64,000 nt of DNA from Aeromonas aquatica. GTDB taxonomy: Bacteria > Pseudomonadota > Gammaproteobacteria > Enterobacterales > Aeromonadaceae. The position numbers and the translations under genes are program-made. This document shows positions 33,808-44,184 of the stretch, piece after piece. Within the stretch, counting starts at the first letter, position 1. Each line of letters starts with the position of its first letter. Under the pieces are notes generated by a model, which was not told the origin of the DNA, searched no databases, and saw nothing but the letters and a program-made list of their open reading frames with translations. The DNA lies in assembly GCF_000764655.1 (NCBI RefSeq), contig NZ_JRGL01000021.1:1-64000 (forward strand). The letters are read 5' to 3'.

Positions 33808-36800
33808 ATGTTTACCCTCTACCACTCCAATCAGCTGGATCTGCTCAAAGAGTTGCTGGTGGATCGCATCCGGCAGGCGCCGCTTGCCCACCCCTTCGAG
33901 CGGGAACAGATCCTGGTGCAGAGCCCGGGCATGGCCCAGTGGCTCAAGCTGGAGCTGGCCAAGGCATTCGGCATCGCCGCCAACATCGACTTTCCCCTGC
34001 CCGCCAGCTTCATTTGGGAGATGTTTACCCAGGTGCTGGCGGATGTGCCTTGCATAAGCCCCTACAACAAGGGGGCCATGAGCTGGCAGCTGATGACCAT
34101 ATTGCCGGCCCTGCTGGACAGACCTGCCTTCGCACCCCTGGCCGCCTATCTGGGGGGCGCCGATCGGCGAGCAGAAGATCAGCCGTCCGAACCGGACCAG
34201 GTGCGGCTCTGGCAGCTGTGCCAGAAGGTCGCGGATCTGTTCGACCAGTATCTGGTCTACCGGCCGGACTGGATCGCCCGTTGGGAAGAGGGAGAGGGTC
34301 TGGTCGGCACCGGCCGCCAGGAGCTGGCGGAGGTGAGCGGCCAGGACTGGCAGCCGGAGCTGTGGCGCGAGCTGGTGGCCCGCACCCTGGCGCTCGCGCC
34401 CAGCGGCTATCACAGAGCCAATCTCTACGAGGAATTTATCCACGAGCTGGCGCGCACCCGGGATCTGCCGGGCAAGCTGCCCCGGCGGGTGTTCGTGTTC
34501 GGCATCTCGGCGCTGCCGCCGCGCTACGTGGAGGCACTGCTGGCCCTCGGCAGTCGGGACGAGGTGGAGGTGCACCTGTTCGTCACCAACCCCTGCCGCT
34601 ACTACTGGGGGGATCTGCTCGATCGCAAGACGCTGGCGCGACTCGCCAACAAACTCAAGCCCGGCACCGACATAGAGGCGTTGCAGGGCCCGGCCAACCC
34701 GCTGCTCGCCTCCATGGGCAAGCTGGGGCGGGACTATCTGCACCAGCTGATGGAGCTGGAGGTGCCGCAGATAGAGGCCTTCGTCGATATCGACGAAACC
34801 AGCTTGCTGCATTGCATCCAGAAGGACGTGCTGGAGCTGGGATCCCGAGGGGAGGGTCAGTTCGAACTGGACAGCAGCCATCACAAGAGCCCCATCAATC
34901 CGGCGGATGGATCCCTGCAGATCCACGCCTGCCACGGCCCCATGCGCGAGCTGGAGGTGCTGCACGATCGACTGCTGGCGCTGTTCGAGCAAGACTCCAG
35001 CCTCACCCCGAAAGACGTGGTGGTGATGATGCCGGACGTGAACAGCTACGGCCCCTATATCCAGGCGGTCTTCGGCAAGGAGAAGCCGGGGGCGCGCGGG
35101 CACATCCCGTTCGCGGTGTCGGACAGGGCCGCCAGCCAGGAGAGCCCGTTGCTGCAAAGCTTTCTCGCTCTGCTCGGGCTGCCGAACGCCCGCTTCGGTG
35201 CGGGGGAGCTGCTCGCCATCCTGGAAGTGCCCGCCGTGCTACGCCGCTTCGAGCTCGATGACGACGAGTTCAACCAGCTGCGGCGCTGGGTGCAGGAGAC
35301 TGGCATCCGCTGGGGGCTGGACGATGCCTATCCCACCCGCTTCGCGCTGCCGCCGCTGTCCGGCAACAGCTGGCTGTTCGGCCTGCGTCGCATGTTGCTC
35401 GGCTTCGCCATGGGAGACGGGGAGCCGGTGGACGGCATACTGCCTTACGCTGACATCGAGGGTCAGCAGGGCCTGGCCCTCGGCAAGCTGGCCTGGTTTG
35501 TGGATTCCCTCGCCGAATTCCTGCCGCGCCTGCAACAGGCGCAGCGTCTGGGGGACTGGGTCGCCTGTCTCAACGCGCTGCTCGAGCGCTTCTACCTCGC
35601 CGATGAGGACGAAGAGCGGCTGCTGCAGCTCATCCGCACTGCCCTTGCGGACTGGCAAGAGGGGCTGGCCGAGGCGCGTTTCGAGCAGCCCATCAGCCCC
35701 GAGCTGCTACGGGATTACCTCGGCAGCGTGCTGGGGGAGTCGCGCTCCAGCCAGCGCTTCCTCGCCGGTCAGGTGAACTTCTGCACCCTGATGCCGATGC
35801 GCTCCATCCCCTTCCGCCAGGTCTGCCTGCTCGGCATGAACGACGGCGTCTATCCGCGCACTCTGGCCCCCATGGGCTTCGATCTGATGGCGGTAGCCTC
35901 CCGGCGCGGCGATCGATCCCGGCGGGACGATGACCGCTACCTCTTCCTCGAGGCGCTGCTCAGCGCCCAGCAGGGGCTCTATATCAGCTATCAGGGGTTC
36001 AGCGCCGAAGACAACAGCGAGAAGGTACCCTCCGTGTTGCTGGCGGAGCTCATCGACTATGTGCGCCAGGGCTTCGTGCTGGCGGGGGACGAGGCGCTCG
36101 ATGACGAGACCTCGGGGGAGCGGCTGCTCAAACACCTGATCATCGAACACCCGCTCACCCCTTACAGCCACAGCTACTTCTATCCCGAACCGGGGTCGCG
36201 GCTGTTCACCTATGCCGCCGACTGGCTGCCGGCCCTCAATCCCGTGCCGGGGGCAAGCAACTTCCAGAGCGGCGAGCTCCCGTTACCGCCCGAATGGGGC
36301 AAGGAGCAGGGGCTGGAGCTGGCCGAGCTGCTGCGCTTCTATCGTCAGCCCGCCAGGTACTTCCTCAATCGCCGCCTCAAGGTGTGGTTCGAACTCAACG
36401 AGGCGAACATCGAGGACAGCGAGCCGTTCGAACTGGACGGCCTGCAACATTATCAGCTCAAAGCCCTGCTGCTGGATGCCCACCTCGACGAGGGCAGCAG
36501 TGACGTGCGGCGCGAGCGGTTGCGGCTCAGCGGCCAGCTGCCACAAGGCTGGTTCGGCAACCTGCTGCTGGACGATCTGGACGAGCAGATGGGCGGCCTG
36601 GCCGCGCGGCTGCGACCCTGGATTGCCGGTGAGGGGGAGGATGAAAAACGGGCGGTGGAGATCGACATCGCCCTGGCCCAGGGTCAGCTGCAGGGCTGGA
36701 TTGATACCCAGAAGGGCCGGGCTCTGGTGATCAAACCCGGCAGCTTCAACGGCAAGGATCTGCTGCTGGGCTGGGTGCAACACCTCTGCCTCTGCCTGAG

Positions 36801-37179
36801 CGATTCCCCCGGCGACACCCTGCTGTTCGATGCCAAGCAGAGCTGGCGGCTGCCGGTGCTGCCCGCCGACGAGGCACGTCCCAGACTGGCGGCGCTGGTG
36901 GCGCTCTGGCAGCAGGGGATGAAGCGGCCGCTGCCCTTCTTCCCCAACACCGCCTGGGAGTGGCTCAAGGCGATGGAGAAGGATCCCGACAAACCGGAGG
37001 CCGCCGACAAGGTGGCGCTTGCCCGTTTCAACGGCGGCTACATGGTCACAGGGGAAGGGGAGGACGTCTACGTCGCCCGCTGCTTCCCCGAGCTCAACGA
37101 TGAGGTGCTGACCCAGCTGCGGGCCCTGGCCCGCGAACACCTGACTGCGCTGCACGACACCCTGGAGGCGCTCCCATAA
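33808..37179 (+). CDS. recC: RecBCD enzyme subunit RecC
   Basis: RecC holds RecB and RecD together and recognises Chi during double-strand-break processing. The 1123-residue length matches E. coli RecC (1122). It starts MFTLYHSNQLDLLKELL at 33808, the usual RecC N-terminus, and PGMAQWLKLELA follows at about residue 44. The inactive helicase and nuclease folds are not separable by eye. Its stop overlaps the recB start as TAATG. The protease gene ptrA, which lies between recC and recB in E. coli, is absent. Confidence 0.95.
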   Translation: MFTLYHSNQLDLLKELLVDRIRQAPLAHPFEREQILVQSPGMAQWLKLELAKAFGIAANIDFPLPASFIWEMFTQVLADVPCISPYNKGAMSWQLMTILPALLDRPAFAPLAAYLGGADRRAEDQPSEPDQVRLWQLCQKVADLFDQYLVYRPDWIARWEEGEGLVGTGRQELAEVSGQDWQPELWRELVARTLALAPSGYHRANLYEEFIHELARTRDLPGKLPRRVFVFGISALPPRYVEALLALGSRDEVEVHLFVTNPCRYYWGDLLDRKTLARLANKLKPGTDIEALQGPANPLLASMGKLGRDYLHQLMELEVPQIEAFVDIDETSLLHCIQKDVLELGSRGEGQFELDSSHHKSPINPADGSLQIHACHGPMRELEVLHDRLLALFEQDSSLTPKDVVVMMPDVNSYGPYIQAVFGKEKPGARGHIPFAVSDRAASQESPLLQSFLALLGLPNARFGAGELLAILEVPAVLRRFELDDDEFNQLRRWVQETGIRWGLDDAYPTRFALPPLSGNSWLFGLRRMLLGFAMGDGEPVDGILPYADIEGQQGLALGKLAWFVDSLAEFLPRLQQAQRLGDWVACLNALLERFYLADEDEERLLQLIRTALADWQEGLAEARFEQPISPELLRDYLGSVLGESRSSQRFLAGQVNFCTLMPMRSIPFRQVCLLGMNDGVYPRTLAPMGFDLMAVASRRGDRSRRDDDRYLFLEALLSAQQGLYISYQGFSAEDNSEKVPSVLLAELIDYVRQGFVLAGDEALDDETSGERLLKHLIIEHPLTPYSHSYFYPEPGSRLFTYAADWLPALNPVPGASNFQSGELPLPPEWGKEQGLELAELLRFYRQPARYFLNRRLKVWFELNEANIEDSEPFELDGLQHYQLKALLLDAHLDEGSSDVRRERLRLSGQLPQGWFGNLLLDDLDEQMGGLAARLRPWIAGEGEDEKRAVEIDIALAQGQLQGWIDTQKGRALVIKPGSFNGKDLLLGWVQHLCLCLSDSPGDTLLFDAKQSWRLPVLPADEARPRLAALVALWQQGMKRPLPFFPNTAWEWLKAMEKDPDKPEAADKVALARFNGGYMVTGEGEDVYVARCFPELNDEVLTQLRALAREHLTALHDTLEALP

Positions 37180-40100
37180 TGGCCAACCCGCTCAATACCC
37201 TGCGCTTTCCGCTCCACGGCGAGCGCCTGATCGAAGCCTCCGCCGGTACTGGCAAGACCTACACCATCGCCGGCCTCTATCTGCGCCTGCTGCTGGGCCA
37301 CGGCCCGCAGATCGAAGAGGGAGAGGACGCGGGCCAGCCCAGCGCCCACGAGCGGCCGCTGTCGGTGACCGAGATCCTGGTGGTGACCTTCACCGAGGCG
37401 GCCACCGCCGAGCTGCGGGGGCGGATCCGCGCCCGTATCCACGAGGCTCGGCTCGCCTTCCTGCGTGGCAGCATCGCCGATCCAGACAAGGATCCTTTGC
37501 TGGCGGGTCTGCTGGCAGAGGTCGAGGATCATGTCCTGGCGGCCAGCCGGTTGCTCGCCGCCGAGCGGCAGATGGACGAGGCGGCGGTCTTCACCATCCA
37601 CGGTTTCTGCCAGCGGATGCTCAAGCAGAACGCCTTCGAATCCGGCGCCCTGTTCGAAACGGAATTTCTGACCGACGACAGCCAGCTCAGGCTGCAGGCG
37701 GTGAGTGACTACTGGCGCGCCGAGTTCTATCCGGTGGACGAGGCGCTGGCCCGCGCCGTGCGCAAACACTGGCCCAGCCCCGCCGCCCTGCTGCGGGAGA
37801 TGAACGGCTGGCTCGACAACGGCGAGCTGGCGATCCGCCCCCAGCTGGGGGAGGAGACGCTCATCGAACGTCATCGGGAGGCCATGGCGCGCATCGAGGC
37901 CATCAAGGGGCAGTGGCTGGCGCAAACCGACGAGATCCGCCGCCAGACCGAGGGCCAGATCAAACTCTACACCGGCAAGAACTACGAAGGCTGGCTCGCC
38001 AAGGTAGGCGACTGGGCGCAGGATCCCGCCAGCGGCTACGCCATCCCCAAGGAGCTGGAACGCTTCGGCCAAGAGGTGCTGGAAGCCAAGCTGAGCAAGG
38101 GAAAGGCGCTGCCGACCCTGCCGCTGTTCACTCAAATAGACGCGCTGCTGGCCAGCCGCCCCGGCATCCGGGATCTGGTGCTGCAGCGGGCGGCGCGGGT
38201 GGTGCGTGAGCGGATGCAGGCCAGCAAGCGGCAGGCCCATCAGCTGTCGTTCGACGATCTGCTCAAGGATCTCGACGGGGCGCTTGGCTCTTCGCTGGGG
38301 GAGCGGCTGTGCGAGCGCATCCGGGCGAGCTACAGAGTCGCCATGATCGATGAGTTCCAGGACACGGACCCCCAGCAGTACCGCATCTTCCACCGCCTCT
38401 ATGGCGGAAAACAGGATACCGCGCTGCTGATGATCGGCGACCCCAAGCAGGCCATCTACGGTTTTCGCGGCGCCGATATCTTCACCTACATCCAGGCGCG
38501 CCGAAATGTGAGCGCCCACTACAGCCTCGGCCGTAACTACCGCTCCAGCGCGGCGCTGGTAGCGGCGGTCAACGGCCTGTTCGAGCGGGCGAAAGATCCC
38601 TTCATCTATGAGGCGGATATTCCCTTCCTGCCGGTCGAGGCGCAGGGCAAGGGTCGTGCGCTGATGCTGGAGGGGCAGGCCGCCCCCGTGCTGCACTGCT
38701 GGCAGCTTGGCGGTCAGCCCACCTTCAACCGGGGGGAGTACCAGAGCCTGATGGCCCGCGCCACCGCGGCGGAGATCCACCGCCTGCTGAGTCTGGCCCG
38801 GGAGGGCAAGGCCCTGCTGGGGGACCAGCCGGTCAAGGCGGGGGACGTGGCCGTGCTGGTGCGCACCGGCGCCGAGGGGCGGCTGGTGCAGCAGGAGCTG
38901 GCACGGCTCGCCATCGCCTCCGTCTATCTGTCGAATCGCGAGAGCGTGCTGGCCCAGGTGGAGGCGCGGGAGATCCTGCTGATCCTGCACGCCTGCCAGA
39001 ACCCGAGCGAGGAGCGCAGCCTGCGGGCGGCGCTCGCCACCGGCCTGTTCGATCTCGATGCCAGGGCGCTGGAGGCGCTTGCCTCGGACGAGCGGGCCTG
39101 GGAGAGTGCGGTGCAGGAGTTCATGGAGTACCGCAAGATCTGGCATCGCGGCGGCGTGTTGGCCATGCTGCGGGCCCTGCTGCAGCGGCGCAACCTGGCC
39201 GCCTCCCTGCTGGCGAGCCCCTATGGGGAGCGGCGACTGACCAACTTCCTTCATCTGGCGGAGCTGCTGCAACAGGCGAGCTGCGAGCTGGACGGGGAAT
39301 ACGCCCTGCTGCGCTGGCTGGGGGAGGCGGTGAGCCACCCCAACGGCCAGGTGGCGGAGCAGGTGCTGCGCCTCGAATCCGAGCGCAAGCTGGTGCAGAT
39401 AGTCACCATCCACAAATCCAAGGGGCTGGAGTACCCGCTGGTGTTCCTGCCCTTCATCTGCAGCCACCGCGCCGCCGAGACCCCGCTGTTCCACGAGGAA
39501 GTGGAGGGCCAGAACCGCAGCGTCCTGGATCTCACCGGGGCCGACGGCTCCCTGGCGCAGGCGGACAAGGAGCGCCTCGCCGAAGACCTGCGACTGCTCT
39601 ATGTGGCCCTGACCCGGGGCGTCTATGCCACCTGGCTCGGGCTGGCGCCGGTGCGATCCGGCAATGGCAAGTCGGAGCAGACCGACTTGCACCATACCGC
39701 CATCGGTTACCTGCTGCAGAAGGGAGAGGAAGGGGATGCCTCAACCCTGAACACGGCCCTCGGCGAGCTTGCCCAGGGGCTGCCCGGGGTGGCGGTCGGT
39801 GAGCCCTCGCTGACCCGGCCGGCCCCGCTGCCGCCGGAGCTGGAGCAGCTGGGTGAGCCCCAGGTGCGCCGCGTTGAGGGAACGCTTGAGCGAGACTGGT
39901 GGATCAGCTCCTACTCCGGGCTCGCGGCCCAGGGGCAGGGCCACAGCAAGGGGGTGCTGGCCAATCCCGGCTTCGATGATGAGGTGGTGACCGAATCCGC
40001 CGCCGGCGTGACCCCGGAGGAGGCTCCCGAGGCATCCATCTTTACCTTCCCCAAGGGGGCCCGTCCCGGCACCTTGCTGCACAGCCTGTTCGAGACCATC

Positions 40101-40793
40101 GATTTCCAAAGTGCAGGGGGCGAGGCACTGTGCACCCATATCGCCGAGCTGCTGGTGCGGGATGGCTTCGACCCGCACTGGGCTCCCCTGCTGCAACAGC
40201 AGGTGGAGGCGGTGCTGGACACCCCGCTGGAGACAGGGCTTGGGGCGCCGGTGCGGCTGCGGGATCTCGCGGCCGATCGCAAGCAGGTGGAGCTGGAGTT
40301 CTTCCTGCCCATGGGGCGGGTGACGGCTCCGGCCCTCACCGCCCTGTGCCAGCGCTTCGATCCGCTGTCGGCCGGCAACAAACCGTTAAGTTTCAGCACG
40401 GTACAGGGGATGCTCAAGGGCTTTATCGATCTGGTGTTCGAGTGGCAGGGGCGCTGGTATCTGCTCGACTACAAGTCCAATCACCTCGGCATGAGCGCGG
40501 CGGACTACGGCCGTCCGGCGCTGGAGCGCGCCATGTGTGATCATCGCTACGACCTGCAATATCAGCTCTACTCTCTCGCGCTGCATCGGCTGCTCTCCCT
40601 GCGGCTGCCGGGCTACGACTTCGACCAACACTTTGGTGGCGTCTTTTATCTGTTCCTGCGCGGCATGCCGGAGGGGGGCGTCTTCCATACCCGCCCGAGC
40701 CGGGATCTGGTGCTGGGGCTCGACAAGTTGTTTAGCCAAGGTGTGATGCCCGAGGGTTATCGTTTAGAAGAATCGAACAAGGTGGACGCATGA
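37179..40793 (+). CDS. recB: RecBCD enzyme subunit RecB (helicase-nuclease)
   Basis: RecB is the 3'-5' helicase and the only nuclease of RecBCD and loads RecA after Chi. Walker A is ASAGTGKT (Lys26); other helicase motifs are AMIDEFQDTDPQQYRIF, LIGDPKQAIYGFRGAD and VTIHKSKGLEYP. The C-terminal nuclease site reads LLDYKSN with Asp1097 and Lys1099, equivalent to Asp1080 and Lys1082 of E. coli. The 1204-residue length is normal. It overlaps recD by four bases. Confidence 0.96.
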   Translation: MANPLNTLRFPLHGERLIEASAGTGKTYTIAGLYLRLLLGHGPQIEEGEDAGQPSAHERPLSVTEILVVTFTEAATAELRGRIRARIHEARLAFLRGSIADPDKDPLLAGLLAEVEDHVLAASRLLAAERQMDEAAVFTIHGFCQRMLKQNAFESGALFETEFLTDDSQLRLQAVSDYWRAEFYPVDEALARAVRKHWPSPAALLREMNGWLDNGELAIRPQLGEETLIERHREAMARIEAIKGQWLAQTDEIRRQTEGQIKLYTGKNYEGWLAKVGDWAQDPASGYAIPKELERFGQEVLEAKLSKGKALPTLPLFTQIDALLASRPGIRDLVLQRAARVVRERMQASKRQAHQLSFDDLLKDLDGALGSSLGERLCERIRASYRVAMIDEFQDTDPQQYRIFHRLYGGKQDTALLMIGDPKQAIYGFRGADIFTYIQARRNVSAHYSLGRNYRSSAALVAAVNGLFERAKDPFIYEADIPFLPVEAQGKGRALMLEGQAAPVLHCWQLGGQPTFNRGEYQSLMARATAAEIHRLLSLAREGKALLGDQPVKAGDVAVLVRTGAEGRLVQQELARLAIASVYLSNRESVLAQVEAREILLILHACQNPSEERSLRAALATGLFDLDARALEALASDERAWESAVQEFMEYRKIWHRGGVLAMLRALLQRRNLAASLLASPYGERRLTNFLHLAELLQQASCELDGEYALLRWLGEAVSHPNGQVAEQVLRLESERKLVQIVTIHKSKGLEYPLVFLPFICSHRAAETPLFHEEVEGQNRSVLDLTGADGSLAQADKERLAEDLRLLYVALTRGVYATWLGLAPVRSGNGKSEQTDLHHTAIGYLLQKGEEGDASTLNTALGELAQGLPGVAVGEPSLTRPAPLPPELEQLGEPQVRRVEGTLERDWWISSYSGLAAQGQGHSKGVLANPGFDDEVVTESAAGVTPEEAPEASIFTFPKGARPGTLLHSLFETIDFQSAGGEALCTHIAELLVRDGFDPHWAPLLQQQVEAVLDTPLETGLGAPVRLRDLAADRKQVELEFFLPMGRVTAPALTALCQRFDPLSAGNKPLSFSTVQGMLKGFIDLVFEWQGRWYLLDYKSNHLGMSAADYGRPALERAMCDHRYDLQYQLYSLALHRLLSLRLPGYDFDQHFGGVFYLFLRGMPEGGVFHTRPSRDLVLGLDKLFSQGVMPEGYRLEESNKVDA

Positions 40794-42844
40794 CGGGCAC
40801 AGACATGATCGCGCGCTTGAAACAATTGGCCCTGGCGGGCCGCATTCGCCAGCTGGATCTGCAATTTTCCAAACTGGTGGCGGATCTCGGTGGCAGTCCC
40901 GAGCTGGTGCTGGGGGCGGCGCTCGCCTGCTTCGAGCTGGGCCGCGGCCACGTCTGCCTGCCGCTGGCACTGCTGACACACGACGGCCGGGACAAGGGAT
41001 CCTGGCGCCCGTTCGGGCTGGATCCGGATCAGAGCCGGGATCTGCTGGGGGATCTGGAAGCTCCAGCCCGCTGGCCCGCCTTGTTTGCGACCTGCCCCCT
41101 GGTCGGAACGCAGGAGCATGAAGGGGAAGCCCCCCGCTGGCCGCTGCGGCTGTGGCAGGGGCGGCTCTACCTCACCCGCTACCACGATTTTGAGCTGGGG
41201 GTGGCCCGCCATCTGCGCTTCTTGAGCGAAAAGGCCGAATGGCCGGAGATAGCCCCGGCTCTGTCGCGGCTGTTTGCCCGCGACTATGGACTCGTCTTCG
41301 GCGCCCTGCTGGACGCGCGCCTCTCCTCCGATTTTTCGGCTCGCCACTTCGTCGAGAAGTATCTGGATCTGGTGTCACCGGCCGAGGTGGACTGGCCTCG
41401 GGTCGAAGCCCTGCTGGCCAGCGCCCAGGCGGCGAGCGAGCTGAGCGCGCTCGATGCCCTGGTGCCCGAGGCGCTCTGTTGCAACGGCCAGAAGCTGGCG
41501 GCGGCCACGGCGGCGGCGCGCCCCTTCGCGGTGATCTCCGGCGGTCCCGGCACCGGCAAGACCACCACGGTCGCCAAGCTGCTCGCCATCCTGGTGGAGA
41601 CCGGCCTGCAGCAAGGCAAGGCAACCGCCATCCGGCTGGTGGCCCCCACCGGCAAGGCGGCGGCGCGGCTCACCGAGAGTATCGGCAGCGCCTTGCAGGG
41701 GCTGGATCTGGCCCCCGAGGTGGTGGCCGCCATCCCCACCGAGGCGGGCACCCTGCACCGGCTGCTCGGGGTCATCCCCGGTCGCAGTCAGTTCCGCCAT
41801 CACGCAGGTAACCCATTGCATCTGGACTTGCTGGTGGTGGATGAGGCCTCCATGGTCGACTTGCCCATGATGGCGCGCCTGCTGGACGCCCTGCCCAGGC
41901 ACGCCCGCCTGATCCTGCTCGGCGACAAGGATCAGCTCGCCTCGGTAGAGGCCGGGGCCGTGCTCGGCGATATCTGCAGCTTCACCGCTCAGGGGATGAG
42001 CCCCGAGCAGGCGGATTGGCTCTCCCGCCAGACCGGCTACCGGCTGCAGGGCAGGCCAGCAGGGGCTCCGGTGCGCGACAGCCTCTGCCTGCTCACCAAG
42101 AGCTGGCGCTTCGACCAGCATTCCGGCATCGGCCAGCTGGCGCGGGCCTGCAACGGCGGCGATGCCGCCGCGCTGGAGGCGGTCTGGAGTGCGGGATTCA
42201 AGGACATCAGCCTGCACCCCTGGGCGGGAGAGGCCTACGAGGCCCTGATTGCCCAGGGGGTGGCCGGTTACGGCGCCTATCTCAAGGCTGCCCGCGAGGG
42301 CATGGATCCCGCCGCCGTGTTCAAGGCGTTCAATGGCTTCCAGCTGCTCTGCGCCCTGCGGGACGGCCCCTTCGGGGTGCTGGGGCTTAACGAGCGCCTC
42401 GAATTGGCCCTGTCTCGGGCTGGCCTTATTCAGCGCGATGGCGACTGGTATGCCGGCCGCCCCGTGATGGTGGTGCGCAACGATCACGGCATCGGCCTCT
42501 ACAACGGCGACATGGGGCTCTGCCTGCCCGATGAAACCGGCCGGCTGAAGGTGTGGTTCGAGCAGCCGGACGGCAGTCTGCGCGCCCTGTTGCCGAGCCG
42601 GCTGCCACCTCACGAGACCGTCTATGCCATGACCATCCACAAATCCCAGGGCTCCGAGTTTGCCCACACAGTGCTGGTGCTGCCCGACAGCCCCAGCCCC
42701 CTGCTGACCCGCGAGCTGGTCTATACCGGCATCACCCGCGCCAAGGCGCGGCTCGATCTCTACGGCGATCGCGCCCTATTGGCACAGGCGGTACGGAAAA
42801 AGACCGAGCGGTATTCAGGATTGGCACAGAGGTTGGGGGAGTGA
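40790..42844 (+). CDS. recD: RecBCD enzyme subunit RecD (5'-3' helicase)
   Basis: RecD is the fast 5'-3' helicase motor of RecBCD. The 684-residue protein shows Walker A GGPGTGKTTT (Lys257), Walker B VVDEASMVDL, and the C-terminal motif MTIHKSQGSEFAHTVLVLP. The ATG overlaps the recB stop as ATGA. A weak hairpin (42854-42874) follows the stop, and the AT-rich defence island begins about 40 bases downstream. Confidence 0.95.
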   Translation: MTGTDMIARLKQLALAGRIRQLDLQFSKLVADLGGSPELVLGAALACFELGRGHVCLPLALLTHDGRDKGSWRPFGLDPDQSRDLLGDLEAPARWPALFATCPLVGTQEHEGEAPRWPLRLWQGRLYLTRYHDFELGVARHLRFLSEKAEWPEIAPALSRLFARDYGLVFGALLDARLSSDFSARHFVEKYLDLVSPAEVDWPRVEALLASAQAASELSALDALVPEALCCNGQKLAAATAAARPFAVISGGPGTGKTTTVAKLLAILVETGLQQGKATAIRLVAPTGKAAARLTESIGSALQGLDLAPEVVAAIPTEAGTLHRLLGVIPGRSQFRHHAGNPLHLDLLVVDEASMVDLPMMARLLDALPRHARLILLGDKDQLASVEAGAVLGDICSFTAQGMSPEQADWLSRQTGYRLQGRPAGAPVRDSLCLLTKSWRFDQHSGIGQLARACNGGDAAALEAVWSAGFKDISLHPWAGEAYEALIAQGVAGYGAYLKAAREGMDPAAVFKAFNGFQLLCALRDGPFGVLGLNERLELALSRAGLIQRDGDWYAGRPVMVVRNDHGIGLYNGDMGLCLPDETGRLKVWFEQPDGSLRALLPSRLPPHETVYAMTIHKSQGSEFAHTVLVLPDSPSPLLTRELVYTGITRAKARLDLYGDRALLAQAVRKKTERYSGLAQRLGE

Positions 42845-42906
42845 GCGATTGGACGGCGGTAAAGGGATTCGCCGCTGTCAACGTATAATTTTTTAGGAAT
42901 GAAATA

Positions 42907-44184
42907 TTATTTCTCATTTATTTCTTTAATAAGGCGCCCCCAAAGAGGCTTTAATTGCTTTCTGATCGCATTAGATCCCATTATATTCGCCGCCTTATGG
43001 CCATAGGTGATGAAATTTCTCTTGCTTAAATGCGAGTAACGCTCATAAATTTTCTTTTTAAATAGTGGTGTTTTAGCCACTCCTTCTTTTTCTTCAATGA
43101 GGTTGGCTTTTTGGTGTGTCTTTTTAGCTAACCTTATCCCAGCTTTCATTCTGCCTGAAAACCTAGCCAGGGCTGCTGATCTAATTAATTTTCTTTCGCC
43201 ATCATAAATAAAGCCTAAGTACTGTAGTGGCTTGTCGCATTTTTGAACTCCACAGTATGTATGGAAAGTTCTAACTTCTGTTTTTTTATCATTTATCTCT
43301 ATTTTTAGTTCGGAGATATGTTGTGTCACTAGAGAAATCAACTCGCTAGTTTTATCACTGTCGATGATAAAAAGCATATCGTCACAGTAGCGATAGTATT
43401 CTCCTGAAATAGATTTAACTATGTCTTTTATTTTCTTGTCAAAATCTAGCATATATATATTAGAAAGAAGGGCGCTTATAGATGTTCCTTGTGGTATGCC
43501 TCTCCCAGTCGAGTTGGTTTTTATTAACTCAAGGCCTCGCACTTTCTCTCTGAAGGTTTTTATATCGCAAAGCCTTAATCCTGCAGCTTTGGGGTTGTTT
43601 TTCGATATTTTAAGTGCTGTATACAATAGGTCTCTATTGACCACAGAAGATTTAGTTAGAGACCTATATATATTGAAGTGGTCATTGGGTAATGAATTCT
43701 TTTGGAGTAGTTTGCACCACATTGATTTGAGTATATCATGGTCTAAATTATCAAAAAAACCAGAGATATCCATCGCGATTGCAGTGCAATTACCATGGTC
43801 CTTTATTTTTTCAAAGGCTATGTTAGCAAAATCAATATTACTTTTCCCAAGAGTTCTAAAAGCAAGTACTGAGTCTTGCAGTTGTGATTTATCGAGAGCT
43901 TTTTCATATAAATCAGATAATAACTCTGCATAGTAAGAATAAATATGAGAGTCGATATGTGATGCGTATGAGATTGGTCTTGTTTTGATTTTTTTTAGAA
44001 CATTGCCATCTTTGTCTATTGATATTTTAAGACTTTGTATATCGTACTTGATTAGCGGAAAGAAAGCATGCTGGGCGATATTAAGAGGAGATTTGACTAT
44101 TTGACATGCTTTCCGTAATTTTACTGGAGAATCAAAATGTAAGTAGCCACGACTCCGAAACCATTTATTTTCTGAGTTCATCAT
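42907..44184 (-). CDS. drt2: Antiviral reverse transcriptase, DRT2 (UG2) type
   Basis: This 425-residue reverse transcriptase is expected to copy a neighbouring noncoding RNA into concatemeric cDNA during phage infection. Visible motifs are TAIAMDISGFFDNLDHDIL (motif A), GRGIPQGTSISALLSNIYMLDFD (motif B), YRYCDDMLFI with the catalytic Asp-Asp (motif C) and LQYLGFIYDG (motif D). The start WFRSRGYLHFDSP and the AYASHIDSHIYSYYAELL-type stretch near residue 75 recall UG2 proteins. There is no second protein domain. AAAGG lies 6 bases before the ATG. The gene is clearly AT-richer than its neighbours, a sign of transfer. A group II intron RT is unlikely: no maturase or intron domains are present. 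Confidence 0.88.
   Translation of the reverse strand: MMNSENKWFRSRGYLHFDSPVKLRKACQIVKSPLNIAQHAFFPLIKYDIQSLKISIDKDGNVLKKIKTRPISYASHIDSHIYSYYAELLSDLYEKALDKSQLQDSVLAFRTLGKSNIDFANIAFEKIKDHGNCTAIAMDISGFFDNLDHDILKSMWCKLLQKNSLPNDHFNIYRSLTKSSVVNRDLLYTALKISKNNPKAAGLRLCDIKTFREKVRGLELIKTNSTGRGIPQGTSISALLSNIYMLDFDKKIKDIVKSISGEYYRYCDDMLFIIDSDKTSELISLVTQHISELKIEINDKKTEVRTFHTYCGVQKCDKPLQYLGFIYDGERKLIRSAALARFSGRMKAGIRLAKKTHQKANLIEEKEGVAKTPLFKKKIYERYSHLSKRNFITYGHKAANIMGSNAIRKQLKPLWGRLIKEINEK

Noticed and set aside
37068..39695. An 875-codon minus-strand frame opposite recB
   Set aside because: It is antisense shadow coding in a GC-rich gene; recB has full helicase motifs and operon overlaps.
42854..42874. 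Weak hairpin after recD
   Set aside because: A 5-bp CGGCG/CGCCG stem with an 11-base loop is too far from the nearby T run to be called a terminator with confidence.
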